Shown here piece by piece: positions 3,625 through 5,189 of a stretch of DNA of 5,189 bases (position 1 is the first letter of the stretch; every line of letters begins with the position of its first letter). The DNA is taken from assembly GCA_964467785.1 (NCBI GenBank), contig CAYXVB010000223.1, forward strand, positions 1 to 5,189, given 5' to 3'. The notes under the pieces are model-generated. The model was given only the letters and a program-made list of their open reading frames with translations, was not told where the DNA came from and did not search any database. Source of the DNA: CAYXVB01 sp964467785 (GTDB lineage: Bacteria > Bdellovibrionota > UBA1018). A program made the translations under genes and the position numbers.

Positions 3625-5189
3625 ACTGGCCCGACACTCAGGCCACGCAGCACGGGATGCTCCGCATCGCGTGACGCATCGAAGTCCACGCTGACGCGGA
3701 TCTCCCAGTCATTATGTCCATCGGGATCGACCAGAATCTGGCTGACCTGTTCGTTCTCGAAGCGGAAGTGCTTGGGCCCGCGCGCATCGCCGTCAGTAAG
3801 GATCCGCGAGTGGCCGAGCTCGCCTGGCGCGAAGTAGGGAGCCAGCATTGCTTCGAGCTTTTGTGCGTCGAGTCCGGCGTCCGGCTGTACCAGAGCGAGC
3901 GCGCTTCCATAATCGCGGCGGGAAAGCGCCTTGACGATGCGGAACACCTCATTGCGCACTAGAATGCGGAACGTGCGCGTGTCGCGCGTGACATCGTACA
4001 CACTCGGTTGCTCGGGCGTGACTTGTTCGACGGCCTGGGCGACGGCCTGCGGGTTTCGCAGTCTTTCCCAATCGTCGATCAGACTCGAGTCGATCTGGCG
4101 GACGAGCGAGCCGAAGTAGACCTGTACCTCAAATAGCTCGTCAGTCTTGAGCGCGTCGGGCACGTTTTGCGCGAGCGTCTTGTAGACCTCCGAGAGATAG
4201 CGAAGCAGGAGCCCCTCGGCGCGCTGCAGGTCGTATTCGCGGATGTACTCGGCGAAAGAGAAGAACCCTTCGTACATCTCGCGCGCGATGGACTTGGGCC
4301 GGATGTTCTCTTGCCCCACCCAAGGGTGATTGCGGGAGAACTCGTTGAAGGTGGAGTAGATGAAGTCGCGGTTGGGCTTGGGGTACTCCAGCTCGTCGAG
4401 CCGCGCAACGCGCTCGTCGAACTCGATGCCTTCCTCTTTCATCTGCTGCATGGCGATAGTCTTGATCGCGTCGAGTTGGCGGCGGAGGACCAGGTCCGGG
4501 TTTTCGAGGATCGACTCCACGAGCGTGAGGATATTCATCGCGTATTCGGCGTCGTCGAGCGGGATGAGCTTCAGCGTGTCGATCAGATAGAGCGATAGCG
4601 CGTGGTTGAGCGAGAAGTCCTCCTGCAGGTCGACGTTGATGCGCAGGGGATTGAGCTCGATGATTCGGCGGTCGACGAGAGAGCGGAAGAGTTGAAAAGC
4701 GGTTTTCCGAAGCTGCTTCTTGACATGGTCGTTCTCGTGGCAGCGCCGGATCAGGTCCCGCATGGCGCGGCAACTGTCCTCGTCGGGACGCGACAGGACC
4801 TGCAGCAGCATCGCGTGAGTGACCTTGAAGCGCGAAGTGAGCGGCTCGGGTTGGCCGCTGATGAGTTTTTTGAACGTCTCTTCGTTCCAGGGGAGATAGC
4901 CCTTTTCGGGGGGCTTTCTCTTGACGAGCTTTTTGAGTTTTTTGGGATCGCCCGCGGCCTTCTGCTCGTTGCGGAGGTTCTCGATCACATGCTCGGGCGC
5001 CTGCACCACGACGGTGCCGAGATTGTCGTAGCCCCGACGGCCGGCGCGCCCGCAAACCTGATGGAAGTCGCGCACGGGGAGCAGCACGGTTTTGGTGCCG
5101 TCGAACTTGCAGAGCTTGGTCAAGAGCACTGTGCGGATCGGGATATTGACGCCGACGCCAAGCGTGTCGGTGCCAAAGATGATCTTGAG
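3621..5189 (-). CDS. Superfamily 2 (Ski2-like) DEAD/DEAH-box RNA helicase with DUF3516 C-terminal region, 5' end outside the window
   Basis: ATP-dependent helicase, probably acting on RNA in the cytoplasm. The visible part is 522 residues; the frame stays open to the right edge, so the N-terminal ATPase lobe (Walker A, DExH) is missing, perhaps some 300 or more residues. At the edge, IFGTDTLGVGVNIPIRTV (residues 4-21) is helicase motif V, and FHQVCGRAGRRGYD (42-55) is motif VI with its arginine finger, in the QxxGRAGR form. A Lys-rich stretch (77-96) follows, then a long, mostly alpha-helical C-terminal region resembling the DUF3516 tail of bacterial helicases, with SRFKVTHAMLLQVLSRP (119-135), NRDFIYSTFNEFSRNHPW and GFFSFAEYIREYDLQRAEGLLLRYLSEVYK. 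A GTG at 5129-5127 is a possible start in isolation but lies inside motif V, so it is not the real one. It ends with TAA at 3621, overlapping the stop of the opposite gene by 4 bp. Family is firm; substrate is unknown. Confidence 0.92.
   Translation of the reverse strand, partial: LKIIFGTDTLGVGVNIPIRTVLLTKLCKFDGTKTVLLPVRDFHQVCGRAGRRGYDNLGTVVVQAPEHVIENLRNEQKAAGDPKKLKKLVKRKPPEKGYLPWNEETFKKLISGQPEPLTSRFKVTHAMLLQVLSRPDEDSCRAMRDLIRRCHENDHVKKQLRKTAFQLFRSLVDRRIIELNPLRINVDLQEDFSLNHALSLYLIDTLKLIPLDDAEYAMNILTLVESILENPDLVLRRQLDAIKTIAMQQMKEEGIEFDERVARLDELEYPKPNRDFIYSTFNEFSRNHPWVGQENIRPKSIAREMYEGFFSFAEYIREYDLQRAEGLLLRYLSEVYKTLAQNVPDALKTDELFEVQVYFGSLVRQIDSSLIDDWERLRNPQAVAQAVEQVTPEQPSVYDVTRDTRTFRILVRNEVFRIVKALSRRDYGSALALVQPDAGLDAQKLEAMLAPYFAPGELGHSRILTDGDARGPKHFRFENEQVSQILVDPDGHNDWEIRVSVDFDASRDAEHPVLRGLSVGPV

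Noticed and set aside
3627..3645. TGGCC/GGCCA hairpin as an intrinsic terminator for the helicase or the exported-protein gene
   Set aside because: Only a 5-bp stem with a 9-nt loop, inside the helicase coding sequence, followed on the minus strand by just GTTTAAG and on the plus strand by no U-run.
4141..5055. 304-codon minus-strand frame inside the helicase gene
   Set aside because: Out-of-frame shadow of the helicase, extremely Arg/Ala/Pro-rich, as expected from frame-shifted reading of GC-rich coding DNA.
5127..5129. GTG as a start of the helicase gene
   Set aside because: The same frame continues upstream to the window edge and encodes helicase motif V (GTDTLGVGVNIPIRT), so the gene begins outside the window.
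1..5189. Mobile element, CRISPR array, tRNA, or a defence-type gene cluster
   Set aside because: No regularly spaced repeats, transposase or integrase motifs, tRNA cloverleaf or attachment-site-like direct repeats were seen; all long frames are explained by housekeeping-type genes plus one small unknown.

Overview
This window comes from a bacterial chromosome with moderately high GC and densely packed genes. It holds five protein-coding genes: four on the minus strand (two of them cut by the window edges) and one small gene on the plus strand. The organism cannot be named from the sequence alone. An RpoH-box sigma factor whose region 2 resembles those of deltaproteobacterial lineages, a DUF3516-type Ski2-like helicase, and the rpsO-pnp pair together suggest a Gram-negative of the broad Myxococcota/Bdellovibrionota/Desulfobacterota type. 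This placement is inference and tentative.

Layout from right to left, the direction of minus-strand transcription. Positions 5189-3621 hold the C-terminal 522 residues of a superfamily 2 RNA helicase (motifs V and VI visible) with a DUF3516-type tail. It meets, stop codon to stop codon, a plus-strand gene (3187-3624) for a 145-residue exported protein of unknown function; the two stop codons share the palindrome TTAA. A 130-bp divergent spacer (3057-3186) separates that gene from a 366-residue sigma-70-family factor of the sigma-32/RpoH type (3056-1956). Then come rpsO for ribosomal protein S15 (1834-1556), an intrinsic terminator (1520-1545), and the first 459 codons of pnp for polynucleotide phosphorylase (1377-1), which runs off the left edge.

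Functionally the window is core gene expression: transcription initiation under stress (sigma factor), the ribosome (S15), and RNA turnover (PNPase and probably the helicase). The rpsO-terminator-pnp order matches the classical arrangement in Escherichia coli and many other bacteria. The spacers before rpsO (121 bp) and pnp (178 bp) each contain inverted repeats that may be leader structures. No mobile element, CRISPR array, tRNA, rRNA or phage feature is visible, and I found no convincing undescribed multi-gene system. The points most worth a second look are the occluded start site of the sigma factor, the hairpins before rpsO and pnp, the shared stop codons, and the unrecognised exported protein.
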